Source of the DNA: BOKV01 sp049289295 | GTDB lineage: Bacteria > Pseudomonadota > Alphaproteobacteria > Rhizobiales > Rhizobiaceae | Assembly: GCA_049289295.1 (NCBI GenBank) | Contig: JBATLL010000041.1 | Span: 479,942 to 543,941, forward strand | Reading direction: 5' to 3' | Length of the DNA: 64,000 bases | Shown: piece by piece, positions 62,997-64,000 of the stretch | How the letters are laid out: the number at the start of each line of letters is the position of its first letter | Numbering within the stretch: position 1 is the first letter of the stretch | The notes under the pieces: model-generated | What the model saw: the letters and a program-made list of their open reading frames with translations, nothing else | Told to the model about the DNA's origin: nothing | The model's database searches: none | Made by a program: the position numbers and the translations under genes

Positions 62997-64000
62997 ATGT
63001 CGGGTAAACGCCTCTCCGTAACATCGATCATGGTTCTGGCTGTCGGCCTGGTGCTGACCGCGATCATGGGTCCTGTGGTTGCCTACCGCATCTACAAGGA
63101 ACATTCGCTGATCGAGAGCACGGCAGAACGCGAGTCAGTGGCTGCGCTCGAAATGCTTGAGGCTGTCCATGTGCAATCCATGCTCCAGCGCCGGGAGGTC
63201 GAGGACAATGATCCGGCAGTCAATGTACTCAATGGAACGATGGAGCTCTTCTCCCAGACATCGGAACTGCATGGCGGCGTCAACGTCTGGCTTGTGATGG
63301 CGCCCGAGGTTGTTACGTTCCAGAAAGCCAACGGTCACGACGAACTTGAAGGACCGCAGGACGAGATCGACCAGTTGGTGCTTGACGAGAAAGAGACCAG
63401 GACCGGTGTGAAGGACGGTACAACCTACCGCATGTCCCGGCCGGTCATACTGGGGCAGGGCAGTGCATCCGACCCGAAATGCGCAACCTGTCATACAGGC
63501 ATGATGGGCATCGAGCCCGGCAATCCGATTGGCGCCTACAGTTCAAGCGTCGACCTGAGCGGCGCCTACGCGGCATGGCGCCAGCAATCGGCTCTGATCG
63601 CGGCAGCCGGGGTCATCATCATTGGGCTGATGCTCTCGCTGATCGTGACGCTGCTGAACCGTCTGGTCCTTCGTCCGATCGGATCGCTCGTCAACGCGAC
63701 CGACCGGATTGCAAGCGGGGAAACAGATATCCGGTTTGCCGGAACCGATCGTCAGGACATGCTTGGCACGCTGGCGCGTTCGCTGGAACTGTTCCAGAAG
63801 AAGATGGGTGATCGGCTGAAACTCGAGGTCGAAACGGTGCGTTCGCGCGAAGTCGCGGACGCTGCACAGGCGTCTGACCGTGCGAAGTCGGAGTTTCTTG
63901 CGAACATGAGCCACGAGATCCGCACACCGATGAACGGCGTGATGGGGATGGCCGAGCTTCTTGCGAAGACGGATCTTGATGCCAAGCAGCGGACCTTCAC
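62997..64000 (+). CDS. Membrane sensor histidine kinase with c-type haem motif (5' part)
   Basis: The frame is open from ATG 62997 to the window end, giving 334 residues so far. A first membrane segment (about 10-30) is followed by a periplasmic DUF3365-like sensor domain with the haem-attachment motif CATCH at residues 162-166. A second membrane segment (about 200-220) and a HAMP domain come next. The dimerisation/phosphoacceptor segment SEFLANMSHEIRTPMNG follows, with H306 as phosphorylation site. The ATPase domain, and possibly receiver domains, lie beyond the window. A haem-linked redox or gas signal is inferred. Confidence 0.85.
   Translation, partial: MSGKRLSVTSIMVLAVGLVLTAIMGPVVAYRIYKEHSLIESTAERESVAALEMLEAVHVQSMLQRREVEDNDPAVNVLNGTMELFSQTSELHGGVNVWLVMAPEVVTFQKANGHDELEGPQDEIDQLVLDEKETRTGVKDGTTYRMSRPVILGQGSASDPKCATCHTGMMGIEPGNPIGAYSSSVDLSGAYAAWRQQSALIAAAGVIIIGLMLSLIVTLLNRLVLRPIGSLVNATDRIASGETDIRFAGTDRQDMLGTLARSLELFQKKMGDRLKLEVETVRSREVADAAQASDRAKSEFLANMSHEIRTPMNGVMGMAELLAKTDLDAKQRTF

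Overview
The window is a GC-rich alphaproteobacterial chromosome segment, most likely Hyphomicrobiales (Rhizobiales). Three things point there: the dcw order murD-ftsW-murG-murC-murB-ddlB-ftsQ-ftsA-ftsZ followed by lpxC-bamD-recN-ligA, a long-tailed FtsZ of 596 residues, and a circularly permuted two-piece tmRNA gene encoding the tag ANDNYAEARLAA. The genus cannot be fixed from sequence reading alone. I saw no insertion sequence, prophage, CRISPR array, rRNA or tRNA gene.

Layout. 1-10.4 kb: peptidoglycan precursor and division genes, tightly overlapped, closed by a rho-independent terminator after ftsZ. 10.5-17.4 kb: lpxC with its own promoter candidate, bamD, recN, an exported HExxH (DUF922-type) protein and ligA. 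17.5-26.5 kb: an EAL phosphodiesterase, azlCD, aminopeptidase P, a small DUF1127-like protein, a phosphomannomutase-like HAD protein, and a minus-strand group (serine hydrolase, CPA1 antiporter, prmA). 26.5-28.4 kb: a small accessory-looking pocket (methyltransferase and two exported proteins of unknown function). 28.4-41.4 kb: uvrD, an aldo/keto reductase, a TadG-like von Willebrand protein, a ClC channel, an FAD oxidase and a giant AsmA protein. 41.3-43.5 kb: RHH, DUF4169 and sspB downstream of ssrA, then DUF2853. 43.6-51.2 kb: a second TadG-like protein, thyA, an Inh/Omp19-type lipoprotein, folA, and the membrane proteostasis group hflK-hflC-DUF2065-degP. 51.2-57.5 kb: GNAT, serB, miaA, a GGDEF protein, and ilvB-ilvN behind a leader-peptide attenuator. 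57.5-64 kb: a DMT/DUF2269/SDR operon, LysE, a lipoprotein with a CtrA-type box, a RecD-like helicase, and the start of a sensor kinase with a c-type haem motif that runs off the window.

Themes. The first 17 kb is the envelope and division core. Protein quality control recurs: tmRNA plus its ClpX adaptor gene sspB sit together, with HflKC/DegP 5 kb away. Cyclic-di-GMP turnover is represented by one EAL and one GGDEF protein. The GGDEF protein and the terminal kinase share a periplasmic DUF3365-like sensor layout, but only the kinase keeps a full CxxCH haem-attachment motif.

Most genes are ordinary housekeeping genes with confident family assignment. The points most worth checking are the ssrA-sspB linkage, the ilvB attenuator, the haem-sensor pair, the likely CTG start of the AsmA gene, and the uncharacterised exported proteins at 27.4-28.3 kb. 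Nothing here amounts to a clearly new multi-gene system.
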